From Clostridiales bacterium UBA1389 (lineage in GTDB: Bacteria; Bacillota; Clostridia; Oscillospirales; CAG-382), in NCBI GenBank assembly GCA_002305335.1, contig DBQR01000007.1:45200-85064 (forward strand): a stretch of 39,865 nt of DNA, read 5' to 3'. Position 1 is the first letter of the stretch. Every line of letters starts with the position of its first letter. Below, in pieces: positions 7,824 to 17,614 of the stretch. A program made the translations under genes and the position numbers. The notes beneath the pieces were generated by a model that was not told the origin of the DNA, searched no databases, and was given only the letters and a program-made list of their open reading frames with translations.

Positions 7824-7852
7824 ATTTTAGCACGGAAATTGCATTTTGTAAA
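7824..7852 (-). promoter_or_regulatory. Sigma-A promoter of rpsO-pnp
   Basis: Minus strand: TTTACA (7852-7847), a 17-base spacer ending in TGC (extended -10), and TAAAAT (7829-7824). It predicts a leader of about 90 bases before rpsO. Confidence 0.8.
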
Positions 7853-7897
7853 TACCCTTTCTCAATTATTTTACTGTTTTTGTTAACATTTATACTA

Positions 7898-7926
7898 TTG
7901 ATATAAAAATAAAAGCATGTTATGAT
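7898..7926 (+). promoter_or_regulatory. Sigma-A promoter of the WG-repeat gene
   Basis: TTGATA, a 17-base spacer ending in TGT, and TATGAT. It lies about 30 bases before the ATG at 7957 and is divergent from the rpsO promoter. Confidence 0.65.
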
Positions 7927-7956
7927 TAAAACAACCAAAAAGCGAAAGGTGGTTTT

Positions 7957-9255
7957 ATGTTACGTCTTCTTTTTAAAATCTCCTCCCGCCTTGTTTCGGC
8001 AACCTTGCTTGTGGGGGTGACCATAGGCTTTATATATCTTGCCACCACCCGATCGCTGCCTTTCCTGCCGGAAGACGAACAGGTTTACTCCTACGTTGAC
8101 CATACCTCAAAAGAGGATTCCTCCGACGAGCAGCACCAAAGCGACGCTTCCGACGAAGTGTCGCAACCGCCGGAAAATTCGGTTGAGGATTCATTTGACA
8201 TATCCGCCTACCTTGAAACTTTCGAAAAGGTTTCCCCGGCAAACCTTAATCTTCCCGTTTCCCAGGATAAATATGACCCGGCTTCCCAAAAACTGATTTT
8301 ATACGGCGATCTTTCTCCTTTGGGGGAGCTTACCAATAAACGCATTGAAATCAGAATGGGTTACGTTTTCGTAGGCGACCGTATTTTTACCTCAAACCTG
8401 ACAGACGTCACCGAGCTCCTTTCGGGGTACACCTTCGCCGGCGAACGGGATCTGTACGGCAACCCTCTCTTTAAGCGGGGTACCAATTATTATTATCTTG
8501 ATTCATCGCTGGTAATACAGCCTTCGAACTTTGCCTACTACACCGACCGGCGTGCCTTTGACTTTGACGTTCCCGTTTATTTGGGGGTGCAGGACAGCGT
8601 GGTAAAGCGCACCTACAACAAGGACCGTCAGGAAGGGCAGAGATACGGCTATTACGAAGCCGACGGTGACAAGTCGTATGCCTACTACTGTGTCGAAACC
8701 TTTGCCTTCGACGGCGACCGGGGTGTGGGAATCAAAAAAATAAACGGGGTGGACACCCTTGAAATTTATTCCAACCGCTTCCTTACCCACGGCGGCAATA
8801 TTATCGCCACCGGCTATTATCCCCCGGTAAACCGAAAGCTAAACTCCATAGGCTATTTCTATTTCGACGACGGCTTTACCCGGGTCAGGATAAAGAACCC
8901 CAACGGCTCCTATAAGGAAGGGCTTATCAACAAAAAGGGAGAGTTATTAAGTCTCCTTGACGACTTTGCCCTTGTCAGCTATTCCGACTCGATTCTCCTT
9001 GTTTCCAACGGCATCAATTACGGCTATATGACCAACCGCCTAACCTGGGTGACAAACCCGGTGTTTACCACCGCCGAACCCTTTTTGGAAGGCCTTGCGG
9101 TTGTCGGAAAAGGGGGGAAGTACGGGGTTATCGACACAAAGGGCAACTATGTCATAAAACCCGTGTTCGACCGCATTATCCGCTGTTCGGGAGGACTTTT
9201 GGCAGCCCATTCCGATACCGAAGGCTGGCAGATTTTTGCAAAGGTTTATTCCTGA
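7957..9255 (+). CDS. Membrane-anchored WG-repeat protein
   Basis: 432-residue protein of unknown function. An N-terminal transmembrane helix (about residues 9-30, VSATLLVGVTIGFIYLA) is followed by an acidic, Ser-rich linker (about residues 40-75), so the bulk is probably outside the membrane. WG-like beta repeats are visible in the second half: INKKGELL, NYGYMTNRLTWVTNPVF and GKYGVIDTKGNYVIKPVFDRI. Families with such repeats form beta-rich extracytoplasmic domains whose ligands are mostly unknown. GAAAGGTGG precedes the ATG. It has its own promoter and terminator, so it is a single-gene unit. Confidence 0.8.
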   Translation: MLRLLFKISSRLVSATLLVGVTIGFIYLATTRSLPFLPEDEQVYSYVDHTSKEDSSDEQHQSDASDEVSQPPENSVEDSFDISAYLETFEKVSPANLNLPVSQDKYDPASQKLILYGDLSPLGELTNKRIEIRMGYVFVGDRIFTSNLTDVTELLSGYTFAGERDLYGNPLFKRGTNYYYLDSSLVIQPSNFAYYTDRRAFDFDVPVYLGVQDSVVKRTYNKDRQEGQRYGYYEADGDKSYAYYCVETFAFDGDRGVGIKKINGVDTLEIYSNRFLTHGGNIIATGYYPPVNRKLNSIGYFYFDDGFTRVRIKNPNGSYKEGLINKKGELLSLLDDFALVSYSDSILLVSNGINYGYMTNRLTWVTNPVFTTAEPFLEGLAVVGKGGKYGVIDTKGNYVIKPVFDRIIRCSGGLLAAHSDTEGWQIFAKVYS

Positions 9256-9310
9256 TAAATATGGATATATTAATAAAAATCATTTAAAATATTAAATTTA
9301 TATTAAATTG

Positions 9311-9349
9311 AGCGGAGGGAATTAAAAATCCCCTCCGCTTTGTGTTTTA
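9311..9349 (+). terminator. Rho-independent terminator after the WG-repeat gene
   Basis: 9-bp stem AGCGGAGGG/CCCTCCGCT (9311-9319 and 9331-9339) followed by TTGTGTTTT. It separates this gene from the glycogen operon. Confidence 0.85.
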
Positions 9350-9362
9350 TAGTAAAATATCC

Positions 9363-9391
9363 TTGAAATTTATCCCTCCCTTACCTAAAAT
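9363..9391 (+). promoter_or_regulatory. Probable sigma-A promoter of the glycogen operon
   Basis: TTGAAA, a 17-base spacer, and TAAAAT. The leader before the glgB ribosome binding site (AAAGGAG at about 9399-9405) would be very short. No other good promoter was seen within the operon. Confidence 0.6.
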
Positions 9392-9412
9392 ATAATAGAA
9401 AGGAGCAGTATT

Positions 9413-11317
9413 ATGTCCGCAAAGGAAATTATCATTAAGCAGTTTTGTAATAAAACGGCGGAGTATCTGTTCCATCAGGGAACAAACTACAATTCATACG
9501 ACTACCTGGGTTCCCGCAGGGAGGGGAAAGGGTTTGTCTTCCGGGTCTGGGCTCCCAACGCGGACAAGGTATATCTTGCCGGGGACTTTAACGGCTGGTC
9601 GGAAACCCATCCTCTTGAAAGGATAACCGGCGGGGGAATCTGGGGGGGATATTTTTCGGACGATGACCTTAATAACTCCTTTGACGTGGGTTCAAGGTAT
9701 AAATACATTATCGAAAGGGACGGCAGGCTCCTGTTCAAGGCAGACCCATATGCCTTTTATTCCGAAACAAACAGCCACACCGCGTCCCTGTTTTACGATA
9801 TATCCGGCTACGAATGGCGCGACGGGGAATATATGGAAAGGCGTAAAGCCTTAGCGGATTATCTGAAAGCCGATAAAATCCCCCCCCGGCCCATGAACAT
9901 ATACGAAGTTCATTTGGGTTCCTGGAAGCGGCACAGTGACGGAAGCTTCTATGCTTATGAGGAGCTGGCATACGAGCTGTCGGAATATGTTAAAACCATG
10001 GGATACACCCATATTGAAATAATGCCCATAACCGAACATCCCTTTGACGGTTCCTGGGGCTATCAGGTGTGCGGCTATTATGCCCCCACCTCCCGTTTCG
10101 GGAACCCAGAGGATTTTATGAACTTTGTGGATATATTCCACCAGAAGGGGATAGGGGTTATTCTCGACTGGGTGCCCTCCCATTTCCCCAAGGACGAACA
10201 CGGTCTGTTTGAATTTGACGGCACCCCCCTTTACGAATATCAGGGCACCGACCGTATGGAGCATAAGGACTGGGGGACAAGGGCTTTTGACGTGGGGAGG
10301 AACGAAGTCAGGTCATTTCTCATTTCAAACGCCGCCTTCTGGCTGGAAAAATACCATATCGACGGCCTGCGGGTGGACGCTGTGGCGTCAATGCTCTACC
10401 TGGACTACGGCAGAAACCCGGGGGAATGGAACCCCAATCCCGACGGGAGCAACATAAACCATCAGTCGGTGGCTTTTTTCAGGGACTTAAACGGCTATAT
10501 AAGGCAGAAATTCCCGGACGTGTATATGATTGCCGAGGAATCCACATCCTTCCCCGATGTGACAAAATCAAACGGTCTCGGCTTCAGCCTTAAATGGAAC
10601 ATGGGATGGATGAACGACACCCTTAAATATATCCAGACCGATTCCTATTTCCGTTCGGGAGCCCATAACATGATGACCTTTGCCTCCACCTACGCCTTTT
10701 CCGAAAACTACATTCTTCCCATTTCCCATGACGAGGTGGTGCACGGCAAAAAGTCTTTAATCGATAAAATGTTCGGAAGCTATGAGGAGAAATTCGACTG
10801 CATGAAAGCCTACTTGGGCTGGATGTATTCCCATCCGGGGAAAAAGCTGTTGTTCATGGGGTGCGAATTCGCCCAGTTTAGGGAATGGGACTATGCCTCC
10901 TCCCTCGAATGGTTCATGCTGGATTATTACGCCCATTCGGATATGCGGGAATATGTAAAGGCGTTGAACCGTTTTTACCTTGAAAATTCCGAACTGTGGG
11001 AACTTGACGGGGAATATTCCGGTTTCGGATGGCTTGACGCCGACCGGAAAGACAACAATGTCTTTCTGTTTGAAAGGATAAATTCCGACAATTCAAGGCT
11101 TGTCTGTATCTTTAACTTTTCCCCCGTCCACCGGGGGATATACCCCGTGCCGGTGTCGGAATCCGGCTGGTATAAAGAGGTTTTTTCCAGCAGATACGGC
11201 TTAAATAAAAAAGCCCTACGGGCTAAACGGAGCGGGGGAAAGTTTAACATTAATATAGAACTTCCACCTCTTTCGGTCTGCTTTTTCAAGAACACAAAAC
11301 ATATAAATGTTAAGTAG
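9413..11317 (+). CDS. glgB: 1,4-alpha-glucan branching enzyme GlgB
   Basis: Makes alpha-1,6 branches in glycogen. An N-terminal CBM48 module (VWAPNADKVYLAGDFNGW, about residues 45-62) is followed by the GH13 barrel. Catalytic elements are the nucleophile D322 in GLRVDAVASM, the acid/base Glu at 375 in IAEEST, and HDEVVHGKKS for the transition-state Asp. EVHLGSW at about residues 165-171 is typical of branching enzymes. The 634 residues match the family without the extra N-terminal module of longer GlgB proteins. AAAGGAG lies well placed before the ATG. It is the first gene of the operon. Confidence 0.97.
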   Translation: MSAKEIIIKQFCNKTAEYLFHQGTNYNSYDYLGSRREGKGFVFRVWAPNADKVYLAGDFNGWSETHPLERITGGGIWGGYFSDDDLNNSFDVGSRYKYIIERDGRLLFKADPYAFYSETNSHTASLFYDISGYEWRDGEYMERRKALADYLKADKIPPRPMNIYEVHLGSWKRHSDGSFYAYEELAYELSEYVKTMGYTHIEIMPITEHPFDGSWGYQVCGYYAPTSRFGNPEDFMNFVDIFHQKGIGVILDWVPSHFPKDEHGLFEFDGTPLYEYQGTDRMEHKDWGTRAFDVGRNEVRSFLISNAAFWLEKYHIDGLRVDAVASMLYLDYGRNPGEWNPNPDGSNINHQSVAFFRDLNGYIRQKFPDVYMIAEESTSFPDVTKSNGLGFSLKWNMGWMNDTLKYIQTDSYFRSGAHNMMTFASTYAFSENYILPISHDEVVHGKKSLIDKMFGSYEEKFDCMKAYLGWMYSHPGKKLLFMGCEFAQFREWDYASSLEWFMLDYYAHSDMREYVKALNRFYLENSELWELDGEYSGFGWLDADRKDNNVFLFERINSDNSRLVCIFNFSPVHRGIYPVPVSESGWYKEVFSSRYGLNKKALRAKRSGGKFNINIELPPLSVCFFKNTKHINVK

Positions 11318-11374
11318 CGCTTTTGTCCCCTGAATACATTTCAGAATCGACTTAAAACAAGGAGGGTAAAGGCT

Positions 11375-12592
11375 ATGGTAAAGAAAAAAGAATGCATAGC
11401 AATGCTGCTGGCGGGAGGTCAGGGAAGCCGGCTCAGACTTTTAACCGAAAAAACCGCAAAACCGGCGGTGACTTTCGGCGGGAAGTATAAGATAATCGAT
11501 TTCCCCCTGTCCAACTGCATAAATTCGGGCATCGACACGGTGGGGGTGCTTACCCAGTACCAGCCCTTAATGCTTAACGAATACATCGGCAACGGCAAAC
11601 CCTGGGACCTCGACCGGTTTTTCGGGGGTATTACCGTTTTGCCCCCCTATCAGGCATCAAAACACGCCGACTGGTACAAGGGGACGGCAAACGCCATTTA
11701 TCAGAACCTCCACTTTATAAACCGCTATTCCCCCGACTATATCCTTGTTTTGTCCGGCGACCATATCTACAAGATGGACTACCATGCCATGCTTGACTTC
11801 CACAAGAAAGCCGGCGCCGACTGCACCATCGCGGTGATTGACGTGCCGTTGGAGGAAGCCTCCCGTTTCGGTATTATGTCTGCCGACGGCGAGGGGAAAA
11901 TTTATAAATTCGAGGAAAAGCCCATGAACCCCTCCTCCACCAAGGCAAGCATGGGGGTGTATGCTTTTACCGCCGAAAAGCTTATAAAGTATCTTGAGGC
12001 AGACGAAAAAGACCCTCAAAGCGAAAACGATTTCGGCAAGAATATAATCCCAGCCATGCTTGAAGGGGGCGAAAGGCTGTACGCCTATCCCTTTACGGGC
12101 TACTGGAAGGACGTGGGGACGATACAGTCTTTATGGGATTCCAACATGGACCTTCTCGGCGACAAACCCAAATTCGATATAAACGACCGTTCCTGGCGGA
12201 TTAATTCCCGCAACTATGCGGCACCCCCCCACTATATGGGTCCGAATGCCATTGTGATAAACTCCATAATCACCGAAGGCTGCGAGATTTACGGCAGGGT
12301 GGAAAATTCGGTACTGTCAAGCGGCGTCAGGGTGGAAAGCGGAGCGGCAGTTTACGATTCGGTGGTTATGAATGACGTCACCGTAGGCAGAAACTCAAAG
12401 GTGTATTATTCGGTAATCGATTCCGATACAATCATCGGCGGGAATTCCGCTGTAGGAAAGCCAAGGGAAAATTCCGGCGGAATTACGCTTATTGGCGGCA
12501 GCCTTGTAATACCCCCCAATTCGGCAATCCCCGACAACGTAAACGTGGACAGGGAATATATCAATGTGAACCTTAAGGCGGGGAGGGCGTAA
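11375..12592 (+). CDS. glgC: Glucose-1-phosphate adenylyltransferase GlgC
   Basis: Makes ADP-glucose, the committed step of glycogen synthesis. LLAGGQGSRLRLLT near the N-terminus is the nucleotide-binding loop. KPAVTFGGKYKIIDF follows it, and LSGDHIYKMDY holds the catalytic Asp. The C-terminal third is a left-handed beta-helix with hexapeptide-like repeats. It has 405 residues. AAGGAGGG precedes the ATG at 11375. It is followed one base later by glgD, with which it is expected to form a hetero-oligomer. Confidence 0.97.
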   Translation: MVKKKECIAMLLAGGQGSRLRLLTEKTAKPAVTFGGKYKIIDFPLSNCINSGIDTVGVLTQYQPLMLNEYIGNGKPWDLDRFFGGITVLPPYQASKHADWYKGTANAIYQNLHFINRYSPDYILVLSGDHIYKMDYHAMLDFHKKAGADCTIAVIDVPLEEASRFGIMSADGEGKIYKFEEKPMNPSSTKASMGVYAFTAEKLIKYLEADEKDPQSENDFGKNIIPAMLEGGERLYAYPFTGYWKDVGTIQSLWDSNMDLLGDKPKFDINDRSWRINSRNYAAPPHYMGPNAIVINSIITEGCEIYGRVENSVLSSGVRVESGAAVYDSVVMNDVTVGRNSKVYYSVIDSDTIIGGNSAVGKPRENSGGITLIGGSLVIPPNSAIPDNVNVDREYINVNLKAGRA

Positions 12593-12593
12593 T

Positions 12594-13724
12594 ATGTCTG
12601 TTGTAGGAATCATTTTTTCGAATATCCATGATAAAAACATACCCGATCTGACCCAGCGGAGGACCATGGCATCCGTTCCCTTCGGCTGCCGGTACAGGCT
12701 TATCGACTTTACCCTGTCCAACATGGTGCATTCGGGGATAAACCACATCGGCGTTATAACCCATTACAATTATCAGTCCCTTATGGACCATTTAGGTTCC
12801 GGCAAGGACTGGGACCTTGCCCGCCGGGCGGGGGGAATTCAGATACTCCCTCCTTATATTACCGCCTTTGCCAACCCCCAGAATTTCCTTTACTCCACCC
12901 GTCTGGAGGCGCTTAAAAACATAATTTCCTTTATAAGCGGCTGTACCGAGGATTACGTTGTGCTGTGCGACTGCGACGTTATAAGCAACATCGACTTAAG
13001 CGAACTTATCGAATACCATATTTCAACCGCCGCGGACGCCACTCTTATGATTAAACGGATGTACCTTACAAGGGACAACGCCAACCATGTGCATACGGTG
13101 AAATGCGACAGCGAAGGTAAATTAACCGATATTTCCTCATATACCGGCAGGGAAAGCGGCTATGCCGATATATCCACCAACATCTGGGTGATGGGGCGGA
13201 GGTTTTTAGAAAGCCTTGTAACCGAGGCGATAGCCTATAACTACAACTCCTTTATCCAGGACATTGTACGGAAAAACCTTAACGCCCGTGTTATCAACAC
13301 CTTCCGCCACGAAGGCTATTTCGCCACCATCGATTCCATACAGACATACTATATGTGCAATATGGACCTCCTTAACGAAGAAGTCAGGAACAACCTGTTC
13401 AACGTGCCCGGAAGACCTATTCTCACCAAGGTCAGGAATTCCCCCCCCACCGTCTATGCGGAAGGGGCGGACGTTAAGAATTCCCTTGTAGCCGACGGCT
13501 GTGTTATCAACGGGAAGGTGGAAAATTCGGTGCTTTTCAGAGGGGTCACCGTGGGGAAAAACTCCGTCGTCAGGAATTCCATCCTTATGCAGGACACCAT
13601 TGTCGGGGATAATGTATCCCTATATGCCGTCATAGCCGATAAAAACGTGGTTATTCGGGACGGTAGAAACCTTTCCGGCCACGAAACCCTTCCGTTTTAT
13701 ATCAGCAAGCTGATTCAGATTTAG
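12594..13724 (+). CDS. glgD: GlgD, regulatory-type ADP-glucose pyrophosphorylase subunit
   Basis: Paralogue of GlgC found beside it in Firmicutes. It lacks the canonical GGxGxRL loop (VVGIIFSNIHDKNIPDLTQRR instead), and its catalytic-site equivalent reads CDCDVISNID. It is therefore expected to be poorly active alone and to modulate GlgC. The nucleotidyltransferase fold is followed by a C-terminal beta-helix (NSVLFRGVTVGKNSVVRNS). It has 376 residues. Its ATG is one base after the glgC stop, so translation is probably coupled. Confidence 0.95.
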   Translation: MSVVGIIFSNIHDKNIPDLTQRRTMASVPFGCRYRLIDFTLSNMVHSGINHIGVITHYNYQSLMDHLGSGKDWDLARRAGGIQILPPYITAFANPQNFLYSTRLEALKNIISFISGCTEDYVVLCDCDVISNIDLSELIEYHISTAADATLMIKRMYLTRDNANHVHTVKCDSEGKLTDISSYTGRESGYADISTNIWVMGRRFLESLVTEAIAYNYNSFIQDIVRKNLNARVINTFRHEGYFATIDSIQTYYMCNMDLLNEEVRNNLFNVPGRPILTKVRNSPPTVYAEGADVKNSLVADGCVINGKVENSVLFRGVTVGKNSVVRNSILMQDTIVGDNVSLYAVIADKNVVIRDGRNLSGHETLPFYISKLIQI

Positions 13725-13750
13725 TAATTCAAATAAAGGTGGGGTAGAAA

Positions 13751-15184
13751 ATGAAAAAAATAATTTTTGCCGCCTCGGAATGTCACCCCTTTGCCTCCTC
13801 CGGAGGATTGGGTGATGTCATAGGTTCCCTTCCCGAAGCGTTGTACAGGGAATACAAGAGGGAAGCGGATATAAGGGTGGTGCTCCCTTTATACGGCACC
13901 ATGGATGCGTCCTACCGCCGGAAGATGACCAAAATCGGGGAAATAAACGTCCCTCTGGCGTGGCGGAACCAGTACTGCGGTATTTATTCCCTTAAAAAGC
14001 GGGGAGTAACCTACTACTTTTTGGACAACGAATATTACTTCAACCGCCAGATGCTGTACGGCCACTACGACGACGGGGAAAGATACGCCTTCTTTTCAAA
14101 GGCAATCCTTGAAATAATGCCCTATATAGACTTTTTCCCGGATATTCTTCACTGCCACGACTGGCAGACCTCCCTTGCGGTGGTGTATCTTAGCTTAAAA
14201 TACAGAAAGCTTGAAGGCTACTGCAATATCAAAACCCTGTTTACGATCCATAATATCGCCTATCAGGGAATCTACAACCCCGGTATATTGGGAGATGTGT
14301 TCGACCTTCCCGAAAATCAGGCGGATGTGCTGGAATACAACGGCGACCTTAATTTAATGAAGGGGGCAATCACCCTTGCCGACAGAATTTCCACCGTTTC
14401 CCCCACATACGCAAGGGAAATCCTTTCTCCCAAATATTCCCACGGCCTTCATTACGTTCTTGAACAGAACAAACTCAAAATAGTGGGTATCCTAAACGGC
14501 ATTGACCGGGAATACTACAATCCCGGCACAGACAAGGATATATTTTTCAATTATTCCTGCCGGAACATTGAGGGCAAGGCGGAAAACAAAGCAAAGCTTC
14601 AGAATCTTTTAAGCCTTCCCGTTAAGCCGAATGTGCCGGTTGTCGCCATAATCTCCCGGCTTGTCGACCACAAGGGGCTTGACCTGGTCACCCTTGCCGC
14701 CGACGATATGTTAAAGGAGGATATCCAGCTTGTTGTTTTAGGCAAGGGGGACTATTATTATGAAACCTTCTTTACCCGGCTTTCGGAAAAATATCCCGAC
14801 AAGGTGTCGGTATCGCTGGTGTTCGACAAAGCCCTTTCCAAAAAAATCTATGCCGGCAGCGATATTTTCCTTATGCCCTCCCGCAGCGAACCCTGCGGCC
14901 TTTCCCAGATGATTGCCTCCCGCTACGGCAGTGTTCCCGTGGTCAGGGAAACCGGCGGGCTGTACGATTCCATAAAGGACATAGGCTGGCGGGGAGGCGG
15001 CAACGGCTTTACCTTCGCCCCCTATTCGGCGTGGGAGCTTTTACAGGCGGTCCACCGTGCCGTCGAAGGTTACAGGGATAAGGAAAACTGGGGAAACCTT
15101 GTGAAAAAAGTAATGAAAACCGATTTTTCCTGGAAGAAGTCGGCAAAGGAATATATAAAATTTTTATATAATGTGGAAAGCTGA
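13751..15184 (+). CDS. glgA: Glycogen synthase GlgA (ADP-glucose, GT5)
   Basis: Extends alpha-1,4-glucan chains. The N-terminal GT5 domain (HCHDWQTSLAVVYL, LFTIHNIAYQGIY) is followed by a GT-B C-terminal domain with PSRSEPCGLSQMIASRYGSVPVVRETGGL, which contains the catalytic Glu loop. It has 477 residues, the normal length. The N-terminal substrate loop is ASSGGLGDV, with Ser16 where E. coli GlgA has the Lys of KTGGL. AAAGGTGGGG precedes the ATG. It lies between glgD and glgP. Confidence 0.97.
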   Translation: MKKIIFAASECHPFASSGGLGDVIGSLPEALYREYKREADIRVVLPLYGTMDASYRRKMTKIGEINVPLAWRNQYCGIYSLKKRGVTYYFLDNEYYFNRQMLYGHYDDGERYAFFSKAILEIMPYIDFFPDILHCHDWQTSLAVVYLSLKYRKLEGYCNIKTLFTIHNIAYQGIYNPGILGDVFDLPENQADVLEYNGDLNLMKGAITLADRISTVSPTYAREILSPKYSHGLHYVLEQNKLKIVGILNGIDREYYNPGTDKDIFFNYSCRNIEGKAENKAKLQNLLSLPVKPNVPVVAIISRLVDHKGLDLVTLAADDMLKEDIQLVVLGKGDYYYETFFTRLSEKYPDKVSVSLVFDKALSKKIYAGSDIFLMPSRSEPCGLSQMIASRYGSVPVVRETGGLYDSIKDIGWRGGGNGFTFAPYSAWELLQAVHRAVEGYRDKENWGNLVKKVMKTDFSWKKSAKEYIKFLYNVES

Positions 15185-15187
15185 AAT

Positions 15188-17614
15188 ATGGAACTTACAA
15201 AAACTAAAGTGCGCGAAGAAATAATAAATAAAATCTCCCGCTATTTTGCGGTATCCCCCGTGGAGGCCACCGCCGAGCAGGTGTATAAGGCCGCCGTCCT
15301 TTCGGTGCGGGATATTTTGTCGGAAAAGGAAAAAAAATATCAGAAACTGATAAAAGAAAACAAAGCGAAGCGGCTTTACTACCTCTGCATGGAGTTTTTG
15401 GTAGGCCCCTCCCTGAAAAACAATCTGTTTAACTTAGGGCTTACCGAGGTTTACAAAGAGGTTATTTCCGAACTGGGCTTTTCCATCGAGGATATTTTTG
15501 AAATTGAAGCCGACCCCGGCTTGGGTAACGGAGGGTTAGGCCGTCTTGCCGCCTGCTATATGGACTCCCTTGCCACTTTGGACTATCCCGCCAGAGGATA
15601 TTCCATCTGCTACGAATACGGCCTTTTCAGGCAAAAAATCGTGGAAGGGGAACAGCTGGAATTACCCGATACCTGGCTCTCCAACGGGGAAGTCTGGCTT
15701 GTCCCCCGGCTGGACAAGGCGGTGCATATCCGCCTCGGCGGAAAGGTCGAGGAGGAATGGAACAACAATCATCTGGATATCGTCCATTCCGATTACGACG
15801 AAATAGAAGCCGTTCCCTATGATTTGTATATTTCCGGCTACGATTCCAAGGCCGTATCCCCCCTGCGTCTGTGGCGGGCGAAGGGAGTGACGAATTTCAA
15901 TATGGAGGCCTTTTCCCAGGGGCAGTACCTTAAAGCCGTTGAGGAAAACACCATAGCCGAAACTTTAAGCCGGGTGCTGTACCCCGCCGACAACCATCAC
16001 GAAGGGAAGTTATTGCGGTTAAGTCAGCAGTATTTCCTGGTTTCGGCGTCTTTGCAGAATATCGTCGCCAACCATATTCAGAACTATAAAACCCTGGACA
16101 ACCTCCATGAAAAGGTGGCTATCCATATAAACGACACCCATCCCGCCCTTGCCATACCCGAACTTATGCGGCTTTTGATGGACAGCCACAACTACACCTG
16201 GGAGGAAGCCTGGAATATTACCGTAAAAACCATAACCTACACCAATCATACGGTACTGCCGGAGGCGCTGGAATGCTGGAACGACAACCTTTTCAGGATA
16301 AAGCTCCCCCGTATATATACAATAATTAAAGAAATTAACCGGCGTTTCTGCGCCGATGCCTGGGAAAAATTCCCCGGCAGCTGGGACAAGGTAAGCCGTA
16401 TGGCGGTGTTAAGCCACGGCTTGGTCAGGATGGCGAATCTGTCGGTTATAGGTTCTCACACCGTAAACGGGGTTTCGGTGCTGCATTCGGATATTTTAAA
16501 GAAAAAGGTCTTTCAGGACTTTAACGATATGTACCCCGAAAGAATAACCAACGTCACCAACGGCATCGCCCACCGCCGGTGGCTGTGCCAGTCCAACCCA
16601 CGTCTTGCCAGCCTCATTGAGGAATGCATAGGGGACGGTTACCGGAAAAACCCCCTTGAGCTGGAAAAATTCGCTTCATATAAGGACGACCCCTCGGTGC
16701 TTGACAGACTTTGGGAAATAAAGCGGCAAAACAAAGAGGAGTTTTCCAACTACATTTATAAAAAGACGGGAACCCTCCTTGACCCGGATTCGGTGTTCGA
16801 TGTTCAGGCAAAGCGGCTGCATGAATACAAACGCCAGCTTATGAACGCGCTGTATATAGCCTCCCTTTATGTAAGGCTAAAGGAAGACCCTAACCTTAAT
16901 ATAACCCCCCAGACCTTTATCTTCAGCGCCAAGGCGGCACCGGGTTATTACTTTGCCAAGGACATTATAAGGTTTATATGCTACCTTGCGGCGGATATCG
17001 ATAAAAACCCCGCAATAAATGGAAAACTGAAGGTGGTTTTCCTTGAAAACTACTGCGTTTCCCTTGCCGAAAAGCTGATTCCCGCCTCGGAAATAAGCGA
17101 ACAGATTTCCCTTGCGGGGAAGGAAGCCTCCGGCACCGGCAATATGAAGTTTATGATAAACGGTGCATTGACCATAGGGACCCTGGACGGGGCGAACGTG
17201 GAAATCGCCAAAGCGGTGGGAAGGGACAACATCTTTATCTTCGGTCACACCGCCGAGGAGGTGGACGAGCTCTGGAAAAAGGGCTACGCCTCCTCCTACT
17301 ACTACAATAATAATATAAACCTTAAAAAGGCGGTGGATTCCCTTCAGACCGGCTACAACGGACGGTCATTTTCGGATATCGCCAACTATCTTCTGTATTC
17401 CTACGGGGTTTCCGACCCCTTTATGTGCTTTGCCGACTTTGCCTTCTATACCGAAGCCCACAAAGCGGCCATGACGAAATATTTTGACAAACACGCCTGG
17501 AACCGTTCGGCTCTTATCAACATATCAAAAGCCGGCATATTCGCCGCTGACAGAAGCATTACCGAATATGCCGAAAATATCTGGCAGCTTGAGAAACTAA
17601 ATGGAAAAACTTGA
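15188..17614 (+). CDS. glgP: Glycogen/alpha-glucan phosphorylase
   Basis: GT35 enzyme that releases glucose-1-phosphate from glycogen chain ends. It has 808 residues, the family norm. Signatures include NGGLGRLAACYMDSLATL, HINDTHPALAIPELMR, the VQAKRLHEYKRQ region, and the PLP-binding block EASGTGNMKFMINGALTIGT containing the Schiff-base lysine. The ATG lies three bases after the glgA stop with only a weak ribosome binding site, which suggests coupling. The following GH13 gene overlaps its 3' end by 14 bases. Confidence 0.97.
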   Translation: MELTKTKVREEIINKISRYFAVSPVEATAEQVYKAAVLSVRDILSEKEKKYQKLIKENKAKRLYYLCMEFLVGPSLKNNLFNLGLTEVYKEVISELGFSIEDIFEIEADPGLGNGGLGRLAACYMDSLATLDYPARGYSICYEYGLFRQKIVEGEQLELPDTWLSNGEVWLVPRLDKAVHIRLGGKVEEEWNNNHLDIVHSDYDEIEAVPYDLYISGYDSKAVSPLRLWRAKGVTNFNMEAFSQGQYLKAVEENTIAETLSRVLYPADNHHEGKLLRLSQQYFLVSASLQNIVANHIQNYKTLDNLHEKVAIHINDTHPALAIPELMRLLMDSHNYTWEEAWNITVKTITYTNHTVLPEALECWNDNLFRIKLPRIYTIIKEINRRFCADAWEKFPGSWDKVSRMAVLSHGLVRMANLSVIGSHTVNGVSVLHSDILKKKVFQDFNDMYPERITNVTNGIAHRRWLCQSNPRLASLIEECIGDGYRKNPLELEKFASYKDDPSVLDRLWEIKRQNKEEFSNYIYKKTGTLLDPDSVFDVQAKRLHEYKRQLMNALYIASLYVRLKEDPNLNITPQTFIFSAKAAPGYYFAKDIIRFICYLAADIDKNPAINGKLKVVFLENYCVSLAEKLIPASEISEQISLAGKEASGTGNMKFMINGALTIGTLDGANVEIAKAVGRDNIFIFGHTAEEVDELWKKGYASSYYYNNNINLKKAVDSLQTGYNGRSFSDIANYLLYSYGVSDPFMCFADFAFYTEAHKAAMTKYFDKHAWNRSALINISKAGIFAADRSITEYAENIWQLEKLNGKT

